Shown: piece by piece, positions 1 through 10,741 of the stretch
How the letters are laid out: the number at the start of each line of letters is the position of its first letter
Position numbering within the stretch: the first letter of the stretch is position 1
NCBI RefSeq assembly: GCF_025024155.1
Contig: NW_026251709.1
Span: 806,001-870,000, forward strand
Origin: Gamsiella multidivaricata
Taxonomy: Eukaryota; Mortierellomycota; Mortierellomycetes; Mortierellales; Mortierellaceae
Reading direction: 5' to 3'
Length of the DNA: 64,000 bases
Position numbers and translations under genes: made by a program
Notes under the pieces: generated by a model
What the model was told of the DNA's origin: nothing
Database searches by the model: none
Seen by the model: only the letters and a program-made list of their open reading frames with translations

Positions 1-106
1 ATGTTCCTAGTACAAGTCCTTTCACATCCACCACTTCGCACTTTTTTCCATCCACCTCTGTAATGAAACGCATCTTCGATTATTTTATATTTAGAATATA
101 CATGCC

Positions 107-544
107 TTAGAACGGCAGTTTAATGTATCTACCCATTCGCCAGTCGTTGAACGATTGTATGTCAAAGTTATGGCCTGCCCAGTGGATCATAAAATCACCT
201 GGGCGGTACATTTCGTATAGCTTCTTGACGTGCCAGTAACTGTTGAAACTGCATTGCGGGAGGTACTTGACATGCTGTTGCTCTTCAAAATTGGGATCCC
301 CCAACAACTTGATCATCCAGTCCTGTTCACTTGATCCATTGCCCATCTTGGATAGAATCTCTCGCATGTAGGACCGCGACCAGTCATTGACTTTGAGCAT
401 AAAGACGCCCGCGTTCATGAAATTCAAGTCCTTTGTGATTAGGAGCGAGTAGCGATCATCGACAAATTGCTCGAGTTGGATATCCATATTGGCGATCAAA
501 ACTTCGCCCAAAAACCTCCTCCCACATCCACCACTGCCAAACAC
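107..544 (-). pseudogene. C-terminal fragment of a GT34-like (MNN10/GMA12 type) glycosyltransferase
   Basis: The reverse-strand frame encodes a stretch typical of the C-terminal half of fungal GT34 alpha-mannosyl/galactosyltransferases. It shows a remnant of the acceptor strand (ANMDIQLEQF), the NAGVFMLK segment, the SEQDWMIKLLGD motif, a YLPQCSFNSYW stretch and the terminal RPGDFMIHWAGHN motif. Such enzymes are Golgi type II proteins that extend N- or O-glycans. The N-terminal signal anchor and the DxD-bearing half are absent: upstream on this strand the sequence turns into unrelated low-complexity and then Helitron-derived DNA. About the first 15 codons (Gly/Arg-rich) do not look like the family. 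The ORF ends with a stop just after IKLPF, as expected for a natural C-terminus. It is therefore a 5'-truncated remnant, or the last exon of a gene whose other exons I cannot see. Confidence is good for the family and low for it being functional. Confidence 0.6.
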
Positions 545-789
545 CCTTCATCTTTACACATTCACTGTTTGACCCTTATCACTCAACACCATTCCCTTTG
601 CTCCTCCTCAACCACTAAATCCCTACTATATTGACTACCGAGAGCATGGATACAGCGTGCAGCCAATCGTATGTGAAGTGTACCTTTGTTACTTTTTACA
701 TAGACATTGGTCCCATGCTGACTCGACACGAATTTATCGAATCTATAGTCCTGCCGCTGGACCTGTCCGAGCACCTCGAGCATGTAAAT

Positions 790-2970
790 GTGGGCAACTT
801 AGCCACTCCAGAATCATCTTCAATGAATGCCCTGAGAATGCTAATAATACGCCCGAAAGGCAGGTTCTTTTTATTCTTTTATTTTCTTTACTTTTTTTTA
901 TGGGATGAGTTTATACTTCTCACCAGGCGCGCTGATTTAATTGCCGCTTACAATCACCGGCATAGCGCATTGGATTTAGGTGCGCTACCCATCGGCCGAC
1001 TGCACTACGCGGTCTCAAACTTTGCGAGCAGCGTGGATCGTGATCGTTACTGTTTGCTTCTTTTCTCCTGCATGTCAGTGGAGCGACCAGCTTTAATCAT
1101 CTCCGCACGAATCCAGACACTGGCGAAATTTTATGCTACTTACTGAGAGACCGCCAATGCGCGCAGGTTACTGGAAGATGACTCTGAATGGCACCGTTGT
1201 CTTCAGGAAACTGCAGGTCACCAAAGACCTGCGGCCTCGCGCCATCTTTTTGCCATGGTTCTACATCCATGCAGCCCATCTACTCCTCTCGAATTATGGG
1301 AAGCGTTCGCTGATGACCCATCTCAGAACTTTCTGTACATTGCTGGAGATCGCCCAAATACTGAAGAGGATGCCAAGAGCACTGCACTGTTCCACGTCAA
1401 CGGGATTTTGAAGGGAACTGGGACTAGTCTGGCGGTCTATGAGGAGATGCCTCGAGACTTTCGCAACCTCATCGATCGTCAACCCAACAATGATGAACTT
1501 GGACAATATGCAGAGCTCGACACTGGAACACTTGCGACTAAGGCGGCACATGACCTAGATCTCTGCAATGACGATCAAAATGCGATGTACGCTGAAATCA
1601 CAGCAGCGCTGTATATAACAAGGACGAAGGGGCGACAAGGGTGTTTTTTATTGATGAGCCAGGAAGAACGGGCAAGTCTTTTTTGTACAACGCTTTGATT
1701 GCCCACATCCGAGGAAGGCGTGAGAAGGACGTGATCGTAGCCGCCTCATCTGGAATTGCTGCTCAGCTCTTGACAAGAGGTCGTACAGCCCACTCGACTT
1801 TCAAAATCCCGCTCCAGATCATGGAAAGCTCAACGTGAAATATCCCTATGGAGTCAGGAGCGGCAAAAAGGATCCGAGAAGCAGAAGCCATCTTCTGGGA
1901 CGAGGCGCCGATACACCACCAGCATATCTTCAAAGCGGTGGATGGCACATTCCGCGACATCATGCAAAGGTCGACCTCCCATTTGGTGGTAAAGTCGTTG
2001 TATTTGGAATAGACTTTTGTGAAGTCTTGCCAGTGGTGCCTCGAGGAACTCCTGGCCAGATCGAGGGTCCTGCCTTAGGGACTCTCAGAAGACCTAATCG
2101 CATGTACAGACGTTGTTCCTTAGAGAGAATATGCGAACAAAGGGAGATCCGCTCAACCACCTTTCTCAAAATGGCTACTCGACATTGGCGATGGTACGGA
2201 GCCAACAGTGGATTCAGGACCATACAATGATTTGGTAAGGATTCCAGATCGATTTGTCTTCAAACTACCCGACCCCGTCACCAGGGACAACCCTTCCGAA
2301 AAGCAGTTCATCGGGGAGATTTGCCCCGACATTGAGACCGCTCCCTTGCGGCCAGCTGTTTTAAAAGATCGGGCTATACTGACGATACTAAATGCCGATG
2401 TTGACAGAGTCAACGCTATGGCAACCAGATGGTTCTTAGTGGGAGACAAGGCGAGGGGAAGGTTTATATCAGTCAGGACATAGTAGCGGACGGCGTGAAC
2501 GCTGCCGCGTATTCTGTAGAGTACCTGAATTCCCTCAACCCTCCAGGTATGCCTCCGCATGTGTTACTGTTGAAGATTGGCAAGCCCATCATTCTCCAAA
2601 TATGGATGGCAAATCAGGCCTCTGCAACGGCACTCGATTGGTCGCTCGAGCGCTCCATCAGAGATACCTGAGTGCAGAGATTCTTCATGGCGAGTTCAAG
2701 GGTCGGACAGTCCTCATTCCGTGCATACCACTTACGACCATGGACGACGGAAGTACGCCAATTAAGTTCACTAGGCTTCAGTTCCCTGTCAAGGCCGCAT
2801 TTGCCATGATCGTCAATAAGGCGCAAGGGCAAACACTTTAGTATGTTGGTGTTTACCTCCCTCAACACCATTTTGGTGCTGGGCAACTTTATGTCGTCTT
2901 CTCGCGTTGCACGCACCGAGACAATTTAAAGGTTCTGGTAGAAAATAGTACCATAAATGGACGAGAGGGA
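790..2970 (+). mobile_element. Degenerate Helitron-type Pif1 helicase (transposon fossil)
   Basis: Several plus-strand frames together give a Helitron RepHel helicase with frame breaks. From 5' to 3': an IGRLHYA...DRYCLLLL segment near 1000-1060; FNHLRTNPDTGEIL near 1095-1130; after a shift, LLEDDSEWHRCLQE and a downstream ELWEAFADD near 1160-1320; the Pif1 entry motif with Walker A FFIDEPGRTGKSF near 1643-1685; SGIAAQLLTRGRTAHSTF (motif Ia); a DEAP-type Walker B near 1905; and the C-terminal helicase block ending in FPVKAAFAMIVNKAQGQTL near 2780-2840. An in-frame TAG follows immediately, and the frame resumes with YVGVYLP and LYVVFSRCTHRDNLKVL. Walker A reads GRTGKS rather than the usual GGTGKT. 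At least three frameshifts and one stop make it non-functional. No Rep HUH domain, 5'-TC end or 3' hairpin-CTRR end was recognised, so the boundaries are only those of the coding remnant. Confidence 0.82.
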
Positions 2971-3091
2971 GTTTATTCGGGAAACATCGTTTCTGGAGCG
3001 CACAATAATTTTTTTGCGCCCCTTGGCCTCGAGGCGATAGCCGCGGGCAAGCTGTTAGTGGTTATTAAAAACGACCTGTGAGAAGTGACAC

Positions 3092-3991
3092 ATAGGCAAA
3101 TACAATAAGAGGAGAGCTGATCGTAAACGGCTTTGCTTTGATAGTTTATAACAATAGTTGTGGCAGAAATATCTACTGTTTGTAGTACTTGAACATGCTG
3201 ACTCTCTTCAAATCGGTATAGTCGCAAGAAGCCGGATCTCCATCTGCGACATCTGGGGCAACAGCAACGCCTGCCTCAGGGCAGACCTTTCTCAGTCCTG
3301 ACTCAGTGAAGCGCTCATCCGAGCAAGAAACGCACATATTTCCTCTGCAGTTACTCAAAACATTGTCATTCATCGTTCCATCCTTTCCGATCCTGACCAA
3401 GGCGTAGAACAAATCGGTGACATCTTGACCCTTGATCGTGCCGCCCCCGCAGGCGGCAGCCTGGACATAGACGAGAACGGAGGACACAATCACGACGAGT
3501 GTAAGTTTCATGGTGGAAACTAATTTGCAAGATGTCGCAGAGGTTGAAGTAAACAAGTTAATGGCTGGTTATACGTTCCATGACATAACGGTTTTTCTCC
3601 ACAAGAGCACATGGGATGTAAAGCTGAAGCATTACTGAAGCCGGACAAAACGCGACACAGTTACGGAATGGCTGCTGTGGTCTGGAGTAGCATTACCAGG
3701 AGGATACTTACATTGTGAAGGTGATGAGGAATGGTAAGAAGCAAATAGGGCATAGTCCTTGCCCTTTATAACAAAATCAAGAAGTAGGGTACCAAAGTAA
3801 GTAGATGGACCAGCATAAACTATGACGCGCAGAAAGACGCCTGATATTGCGGTGAAGTATTGAGCTTTGCTGCCTGCGCTGGTCTAGGTATGGATAAGAG
3901 TATACATCAAAGCCAGTTGCTGTGCTAAAATTTATGTTGAAGACAAACGATTGGAGACGTGGCGCATTCTGTGAGGTACATTTTTTGTGTT
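3092..3991. repeat. Left arm of a 900-bp perfect inverted repeat
   Basis: This arm is the reverse complement of 4273-5172. Every stretch compared by eye matched, including promoter, 5' UTR intron and coding region, and the coordinates mirror about position 4132 (all pairs sum to 8264). The arm contains one complete copy of a small secreted protein gene on the minus strand. Outside the arm, 3064-3091 and the mirrored bases after 5172 remain recognisably homologous but carry substitutions and a gap of about 9 bp. Confidence 0.93.
3173..3511 (-). CDS. Small secreted cysteine-rich protein, copy 1
   Basis: Encodes 112 residues from the ATG at 3511. I do not recognise the family. A hydrophobic signal peptide (MKLTLVVIVSSVLVYVQA) is followed by a mature chain of about 94 residues with six cysteines, including the tight cluster NCRGNMCVSC, which suggests up to three disulfides. 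An in-frame ATG 15 codons upstream lies inside the putative 5' UTR intron, so the start used here is preferred because it begins the signal peptide and has a CCACC context. The deduced structure mirrors copy 2: TATAAAG at about 3764-3770, a 5' UTR intron with a GTAAGT donor and an ATTAG acceptor just before the start. The protein is identical to copy 2. Size, signal and cysteines fit a secreted effector-like or cell-wall-associated protein, but the role is unknown. Confidence 0.75.
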   Translation of the reverse strand: MKLTLVVIVSSVLVYVQAAACGGGTIKGQDVTDLFYALVRIGKDGTMNDNVLSNCRGNMCVSCSDERFTESGLRKVCPEAGVAVAPDVADGDPASCDYTDLKRVSMFKYYKQ

Positions 3992-4272
3992 GTTGTTGCG
4001 CTTGGAGATAGTTCTTTTACAGTTGTATGGAGTAAGGAAACTCCCAATCTGAATGCTCGAATAATTTGTGTTCCACACTGAATACAAGGGTCTAACGCAC
4101 AACTACGCACACTGTAGCGAGTGATCAGCACAACGGTCTTCTTGTTCAACTGGAACAAGGAACAAAAGACCGCTGGCTTCGATCCTCCTTTTATACAGGC
4201 ACAACCCCAAAACCTAATATCAAATCCTGCGTACCCTTGGTGGCTGCTGGCCAACAATGATCAATGACCCCT
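3992..4272. other. 281-bp spacer of the palindrome, shared upstream region
   Basis: Unique sequence between the two arms. It lies upstream of both divergently transcribed secreted-protein genes, about 220 bp beyond each TATA-like box. No coding sequence or internal symmetry of note was seen. It may hold shared upstream regulatory sites. Confidence 0.6.
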
Positions 4273-4493
4273 AACACAAAAAATGTACCTCACAGAATGC
4301 GCCACGTCTCCAATCGTTTGTCTTCAACATAAATTTTAGCACAGCAACTGGCTTTGATGTATACTCTTATCCATACCTAGACCAGCGCAGGCAGCAAAGC
4401 TCAATACTTCACCGCAATATCAGGCGTCTTTCTGCGCGTCATAGTTTATGCTGGTCCATCTACTTACTTTGGTACCCTACTTCTTGATTTTGT

Positions 4494-4500
4494 TATAAAG
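4494..4500 (+). promoter_or_regulatory. TATA-like box of secreted-protein copy 2
   Basis: TATAAAG lies about 50 bp upstream of a GTAAGT donor at 4553 that opens a predicted 5' UTR intron (4553-4744, ending CAAATTAG). A pyrimidine-rich stretch follows the box, as in many fungal core promoters. The mirrored box of copy 1 is at 3764-3770. Confidence 0.55.
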
Positions 4501-4752
4501 GGCAAGGACTATGCCCTATTTGCTTCTTACCATTCCTCATCACCTTCACAATGTAAGTATCCTCCTGGTAATGCTACTCCAGACCACAGCAGCCATTCCG
4601 TAACTGTGTCGCGTTTTGTCCGGCTTCAGTAATGCTTCAGCTTTACATCCCATGTGCTCTTGTGGAGAAAAACCGTTATGTCATGGAACGTATAACCAGC
4701 CATTAACTTGTTTACTTCAACCTCTGCGACATCTTGCAAATTAGTTTCCACC

Positions 4753-5091
4753 ATGAAACTTACACTCGTCGTGATTGTGTCCTCCGTTCTCGTCTATGTC
4801 CAGGCTGCCGCCTGCGGGGGCGGCACGATCAAGGGTCAAGATGTCACCGATTTGTTCTACGCCTTGGTCAGGATCGGAAAGGATGGAACGATGAATGACA
4901 ATGTTTTGAGTAACTGCAGAGGAAATATGTGCGTTTCTTGCTCGGATGAGCGCTTCACTGAGTCAGGACTGAGAAAGGTCTGCCCTGAGGCAGGCGTTGC
5001 TGTTGCCCCAGATGTCGCAGATGGAGATCCGGCTTCTTGCGACTATACCGATTTGAAGAGAGTCAGCATGTTCAAGTACTACAAACAGTAG
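4753..5091 (+). CDS. Small secreted cysteine-rich protein, copy 2
   Basis: A 112-residue protein identical to copy 1, on the opposite strand in the right arm of the palindrome. The signal peptide ends around VQAAA. The mature chain opens CGGGTIKGQDV and contains six cysteines, a central NMCVSCSDERF motif and a basic, aromatic C-terminus (MFKYYKQ). The start at 4753 follows the acceptor of a 192-nt 5' UTR intron by eight bases (TTTCCACC). No known domain is recognised. Identity of promoter, intron and coding region between the copies indicates recent duplication or gene conversion and suggests that both could be expressed, doubling the dose of one secreted product. Confidence 0.77.
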   Translation: MKLTLVVIVSSVLVYVQAAACGGGTIKGQDVTDLFYALVRIGKDGTMNDNVLSNCRGNMCVSCSDERFTESGLRKVCPEAGVAVAPDVADGDPASCDYTDLKRVSMFKYYKQ

Positions 5092-5172
5092 ATATTTCTG
5101 CCACAACTATTGTTATAAACTATCAAAGCAAAGCCGTTTACGATCAGCTCTCCTCTTATTGTATTTGCCTAT

Positions 5173-6600
5173 CGCGCTTTAGCCACACTTCTTACAGGTC
5201 GCTTTAAATAGCCATTCGCGATATTGTGCATTTCACACAAAAGTGTAAAAAATATATTCTAAGACTAAGACCAGGTTCTAAATTGCTCAAGAATGTACCG
5301 ACCTCGAGTAAGAGCCGCTTCAGACAGCGCAATTCCATGCTGCTCGAGTCTCGGCTTTATCTGTTTGGATTTGGGCAATGAGCGCCATCGACTTGTATTA
5401 TACCGCAAATTTTTTTATTTTTTTTTTATTTGACAAACCCCTGCGGTATAACTTGTTCAAGCTGCAGATCGCCTATTCAAGGAACAATAGTTGTTTAATG
5501 GTCACCGATTTGTAGGCCTGTCCTCTTCATCTCAGGCAACAAGGCCTAGTAACAATCAAAGAACATCGAATAATGAACCTGAGCAAACAAGCAATGTCAT
5601 TCATCAAAAGAAAAACGAGAAAAAAATGTCATATAGTTTCCTTCTATATATCACTTAATGGACTGTCCACTACGGTGCAGGAAAGAAGGATTGGTGAGTC
5701 CATTTAGGACGCGAGAACAGAACGAGATGCATGAAACAGGATCGGCAGTAGACGTGAAGGATGTGCGGAAAGGCAGCGGGGCGAGAACGACGACCAATAC
5801 GGAGTGCAAAAAAAAGGTCAAATGTGTCGGCTGAGTCGACAGTGACACGCTCCTAAGATGTTGGCACAAACAACCACAAAAGAAAAAAGAAGAGATAGAA
5901 AAGAAAAAGAGAGAGACAGCAGACTCTGCGCAGATATCACAATTACGAGCAGATAGCTCTGCGGGGTGGCTCTTTATGGTGAGAGTGGAAGAGGAGTGGG
6001 GACAAGGGAGGAGCGCCAACTGGGAGATGAGAACGGGGAATAGGAGGTCCTGATGGCTTGCCACGACCGCCGTCTCCCTCCCATAAGAGACTTTTCTTTC
6101 CGAGGCGAGTGTCGCGAGTCATCATATACAGTCTTTGCTCCAGACATCCCAGTGGAGGAAGCCTCTTTGGACCAAATGTTTGTGCAAGACACACAGCAAA
6201 TTTTCTCTCCAGAAGATGAAAGCGAGAAGAGTCAGGATGGTCAAACAGAACCACGCTACCACAGAATGAAGGAAACGAAGGAGTATAAACTAACCCTTGC
6301 CACCAAATGTTTGCACAGAGACGCACGCCAAGTTTTAGAGGAGGCGGGAAGGATGAAGTTGCAGGTCAGAGTGGAATGAAAGAAACCACGCTTTACTTGA
6401 CTCGGGGCGTTGGCCGCGAGCAGTGCACCTAGTTGCAAATAGAAGCTAGTATTAAAAGAAAATGCTTTATTAGCGCCCCTACACCGCAGTGCTAGACGAT
6501 TTGAAGCGAGGTTATATGAAGCGATAGTATGTTTCAAGAAATGCATCCAAGGATGATGTCTCTAGTACAAGGATGTAAATTGGCAATGGACTTCAAGCGG
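5173..6600. other. Intergenic region, no gene recognised
   Basis: About 1.4 kb with a T-rich tract near 5408-5430 and AT-rich sequence. Short ORFs occur on both strands around 5650-6550 (the longest 137 codons), but they overlap each other, are low-complexity (Ser/Pro or Phe-rich) and show no family motif. Confidence 0.5.
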
Positions 6601-6848
6601 ACATCAAAACAAACGGGCCAGAGAAGAAAAAAGCATGCAGTGCGTATGAAATTCCAATACTCGGCGAGGTTTTACAGCACAGACTCCAAGTTTAGAGTGT
6701 AGTTGGCAATGGTACTTGAACGTCAAATTGTACCTGCGCTTTTCATCTGCACTAAATGCCAAGCTCGCTCGAGCTGAGAATCTATCCTGATCAGCTTGTG
6801 ATTCTGCAAAGGGCCCTGTTGTGTGTCTACCCGCCGCAGATATATACC
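6601..6848 (+). repeat. Upstream copy of a diverged direct repeat flanking the LRR pseudogene
   Basis: This stretch aligns with 10742-11067 in the same orientation. Shared landmarks are ACGGGCCAGAGA/GCGGGCCAGAGA, AGCATGCA, GTCAAATTG followed by a TACCT.CGCTTTT stretch, GAGAATCTATCC, and GCAAAGG near the end. The best block is 6722-6848 against 10944-11067, with roughly three quarters of positions matching by eye and small gaps. No coding sense is evident. Confidence 0.7.
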
Positions 6849-7093
6849 TAGTCAATATGTAGGGCTTATGGTTCCGCAGAAATGACAATCAACATTGGCA
6901 CGATGGTGGGACAAGATGTTGGCGAAGCAGCACAAAGAGGCGATGCAAATGGGGAGGCGAGGGCAGAAGGTATATTTATTCTTCACACCTTCCTCTTTCT
7001 GCGCTCGCCATCTTCTTCTCACGACTTTTCCCCGCCCGGTATCTCCCACCACTTTTTCATCCAAGGAGCAAGAGAGGCATGACAAAACTCAAC

Positions 7094-10000
7094 CATGACC
7101 AGCAGTTCCGAGCCCAGTCGACGAGCAACATAGTCGCCATCCCAAGCCTGCCGGATATCAAGTCTGGAGATCGCTTTGTTCTGTGGAAGCATATCCAGAA
7201 AATATTCAAGAATGCGGACTACATCGCTAACGGCAGCGGTTTGGTCCCCTTTATGATAGGCGACGACTATGAAGAGTAAGAGGTGCAGAAACAAAGAGTG
7301 AAATATCCATTAGTTGCCGAGAAACGAAAGAAGGACAGCATTCAATTGACATGCATCTACTTCTGCTATGGAAACTAGTCTAGTTCCCCAGAGAGTCCTC
7401 TATCATCCAGGCGTTGTTCTCGATGTTGAGATGAAAGATGTCGACCAAGAAGCCATCACTTCGCTAAAGGCTACTTCTTGCAGTAGCACCACCGCCATTG
7501 TCCCTGACGCGAGTTCATCGTCTGGATCGTCGCTGGTGGTGGTAGAACGCGCGCGCACCACATTTCAAAATGCAACAAAAGTCATTTCTGGCTCGTAGCA
7601 AATCACAGACCTCACCATAGCAACCGAGAAGGCGTCGAGAAGGAGTATTATCGCCCAGTCTGCCGAGCAGGCGGCCATAGCCCAGCAAAATACTCAGGAA
7701 TACCTCCGGCTCTACACTTCATACATCGAGGCCAATGTCTCTGGCCAGTCCATCCAGGCTGCAAGCATCAAGAGCGCAATGCAGGAACGCTTCGGTCTCT
7801 GGGACCCGCAGGTCCTGCAGCAGGCCCTCGATCGTCAAGCCGTTCTCCAAAGCCAAGTGCGGCGCTTCGCATCCAGACATACGAGCTCCACCAGTACCCA
7901 ATACCTCGACTGTTTATCGTTCTACCGAAATCAAAGCGGCGCAGAGACAAGCTCTTCAAACCATTCGCAAAGCAGTTCCGGCTGTTCTTCCTGTGCGAGT
8001 GCGGTGAGCACACCATGATAGAGGATACCACGATCCCGCACGAGATACATCTGGCCAAGCACGAGGGATATGATATCGACCAGCCCAACGACTTCTTCGA
8101 GAGATACGGATCCCATGTTCTGACGGTCATGAAGCTGCTCAAGCACGGCTGCACTATCGTCGGTCGTGCTGTACCGCCCTTGGCGTGCTTAAACTTAGCC
8201 GAGGGAGTCGAGACTATCAGGAGGAGCGTTGAGGTCGGGGTGTATGGCATCGAGACCCTGGTAGGTAATGCGATCAAGTACATCGAGGATTTGCAGGACC
8301 GCAGCGGAGGGCTTCACACATCACCTGGAACGATGGACCTGAATGCGATCGAGGCGTTGGAGGGAGCGGATCTGAGGCAGCTCGAGTCGTTTCTGCGCGC
8401 CAGTGACAAGGGTCGCGATCTTGGTAATCTATTCCAGGTCGTTACGCCTAAAGGTCACATCAAATGGGTGTGCTCGGACCACTTCCGCGACAGCTACCGA
8501 GAGTTTACAAAACAGCAATTCAAGGATATTGTCGAGGCAAATCGAGGGTCTTATGCCATTGAAAGAGACTATGTTGACATCACTCTTGAGACCAATATCG
8601 TCGCACAGCAATTTTACGAGGCGCTGATCAAGGCTCGTGGGGTACGATCTCTGACTGTTACTATGAACTGGGATGTTAGCCTGGACGACCTCCGGATGTT
8701 TGAGGCTGCCATTCGCAAGACCAACGTTGTCGACCTAATAATACGGGGACTAAGGAACAGGAAGTCGCTAGTGGATATCTTCAATCGTGGCCGTCAATAT
8801 GACCCTCTTCTCCAGTGCATGGCCAATGGAAAGATCCAACAAATTAAGATCTACGCAGATGACAACTTTTATCAACACACCAACAGCTCCTCTTTTACGA
8901 CGGCACCTCAACTACGTACACTGAGTATCTTTTCTGCTGCAGCACCACCAGGGAAACAGTTGCCAGGGTCTGTACTGTTCGGCAACCTCAAACGCTGTCC
9001 TTCATTGTTGGAACTCGATATCACGACTGACGACATACATAATACATTTGAGGACCTCAGGAGTAAAGCATCCCAGTGTTTGAGCCTCAAGAAGTTGGTT
9101 CTGTATAAGGGATTTTTTACTATTCTCACTGCTGAATTCTGTTATGGCGTGATTCGAACTGCTGAGCTTAGAACTGGTTATCTTGAAGATATCTCGTCAA
9201 ATGAGCGCAGTATATTTCGCGAGGGTTACCTGACAGGACTGAGCGTTCGAGGTATCAGGACAGAGGATGATGAGGTCCAACTGATGGATATCATGCGCCG
9301 AAACCCCAAGCTCTCTACCATTACAACTGAATGCGCACTTAAACGCATGTGTGCCATCCTCGATGCATTCACTGATACGAGAAAGGCTATTCTTGCGGAA
9401 GGAGGATCCTCAGTAATCCGTCGTGTCAACCTGAAGTGGGCAGACTAGTCTGGTAAAATTGCACTGAATTTCTTTACAATGTCCATCGAATTTTCAAGTA
9501 CAGTGGTAACAGATGCCATATCCACCAACATTGTGTACTCTGGGATGGAAGAAGACTGGGCGATAAAACCCTTGATGGAAGATAGTGAGGTATTTGCGGA
9601 AGTGTTGGTTCAGTACGGACGGTCTTTGGATACATTGTGCATACACTGTGCGTTTGGCGACAATATGGCAGTAGTTCTGGATATGGTCTTGGATAAACAG
9701 GACTCCGCGATCACTTCGTTGCGGTTGACCTCGAGGTTGCTGGCGAATGTTGGACTAGAGTGCATGGGTAGAATCATTGAGAGGTTACATAACCTAACAC
9801 ATCTCAGGATCGTTGCTAATGAGCTGTAAAAGAAGAGCGAGCAAGAGAAGTTGGAGAAGTTGCTGGCTCGACATTGCATGAGGTTGAATTACCTGATTTT
9901 GAGTGGGAAGATGCCTGAGTCGTGGATCTCAATGGTCGCCAAGATGTGTCCGACCAGGCATGAACTTCCAAATTGGACCATTTACGACTTATCTACCCGG

Positions 10001-10482
10001 ATGATGTATATCTCCCTCAAGAGCACGCTCGATGAATTGTCGCCATGGTCTCTCCTCCTCCTCAGACCCCCACCGCGTCGTTGTCTCCTCGGCCATCCAG
10101 GACCATCCAAGAGATCTCGGGCACTTTGATCGATGAATCGGACCAGATCAACCTTGTGCCATTGCCCACAGTATCCTATCCATGGGGGTTCTTGAGCGAC
10201 CTAGAGCTCAAAGGGATTCAACTTCAGTCCCAGGATTGGAAGACATTGATTGAAGCTTTTGAATTCACGGTATTGAGGTGTCTGGAATTTAATTGTAGCA
10301 ATTTTGCGCAGGATCAACTCCAAATTCTTGTCGATTGCATTCCCGAGGAAAGCAACCGTCCAATGCCGCTGCACATAGGACTCATATGTACGTGGATTAG
10401 TGAATTTGCCGAAACACTCAGGTTGACCGCTGCGCTCATGGAGAAGGCGCCTCATGTCATCATCGATCATCTATTCAATTAA
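7094..10482 (+). pseudogene. Broken member of the Gln-rich/LRR family (paralogue of the gene at 36469-40103)
   Basis: The copy can be followed against the intact paralogue from N- to C-terminus. The N-terminal module (FVLWKHIQKIF...IGDDYE) is followed by a GTAAGA donor near 7277 and an acceptor ending CTAG near 7378, at the same place as the intron of the intact gene. Then come RVLYHPGVVLDVEM, an in-frame TAG at 7596, a coiled stretch ending LDRQAVLQSQV, a one-base shift near 7865-7875, the module PRLFIVLP...FFLCECGEHT and IHLAKHEGYDI, and an open stretch of 477 codons (8015-9448). TAG at 9446 interrupts the LRR region, TAA at 9827 does so again, and a further shift occurs near 10045. The frame finally ends at 10482. 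With three stops and two shifts the gene is very probably dead, although the central 477-codon frame is still open. Confidence 0.8.
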
Positions 10483-10741
10483 ATTAAACGAACAATGAGG
10501 ATGGGATACTGCGCCCGAGGCGATGGCCTGGCGGATACACAGACAGAGCGTGCTTTAAGTTTCGGCGCTTCTTACGGAGGAATTTTTTCTAGTTTGATCC
10601 TTTAAGACAGACGGGTACTGTATTGTTTGGATAAGTTTATTCGCATCGAAGCGAAGGAGGGTGAGAACGAAGGAACGAGGACGATGAAATCTCCAGTACG
10701 AGAATGAGAATATCTGTAAACAGATAATGAGTTTCAACGAA

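Larger units (their letters stand above)
4273..5172. repeat. Right arm of a 900-bp perfect inverted repeat
   Basis: Mirror image of 3092-3991 about position 4132. It carries the plus-strand copy of the secreted cysteine-rich protein gene with its own TATAAAG box (4494-4500) and 5' UTR intron. The arm ends at 5172. From 5173 the flank stays related to the reverse complement of the left flank (for example an ACAGGTCG core near 5196-5203) but with mismatches, so an older and longer duplication surrounds the identical core. Confidence 0.93.

Noticed and set aside
4190..4225. TTCGATCC-containing stretch resembling a tRNA B box in the palindrome spacer
   Set aside because: No matching A box at the right distance and no cloverleaf could be drawn.
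6053..6379. 108-codon acidic plus-strand frame upstream of the direct repeat
   Set aside because: No family motif, overlaps equally long minus-strand frames, no second exon found.
7719..8283. Minus-strand frames opposite the LRR pseudogene
   Set aside because: Shadows of the conserved sense modules; no independent motifs.
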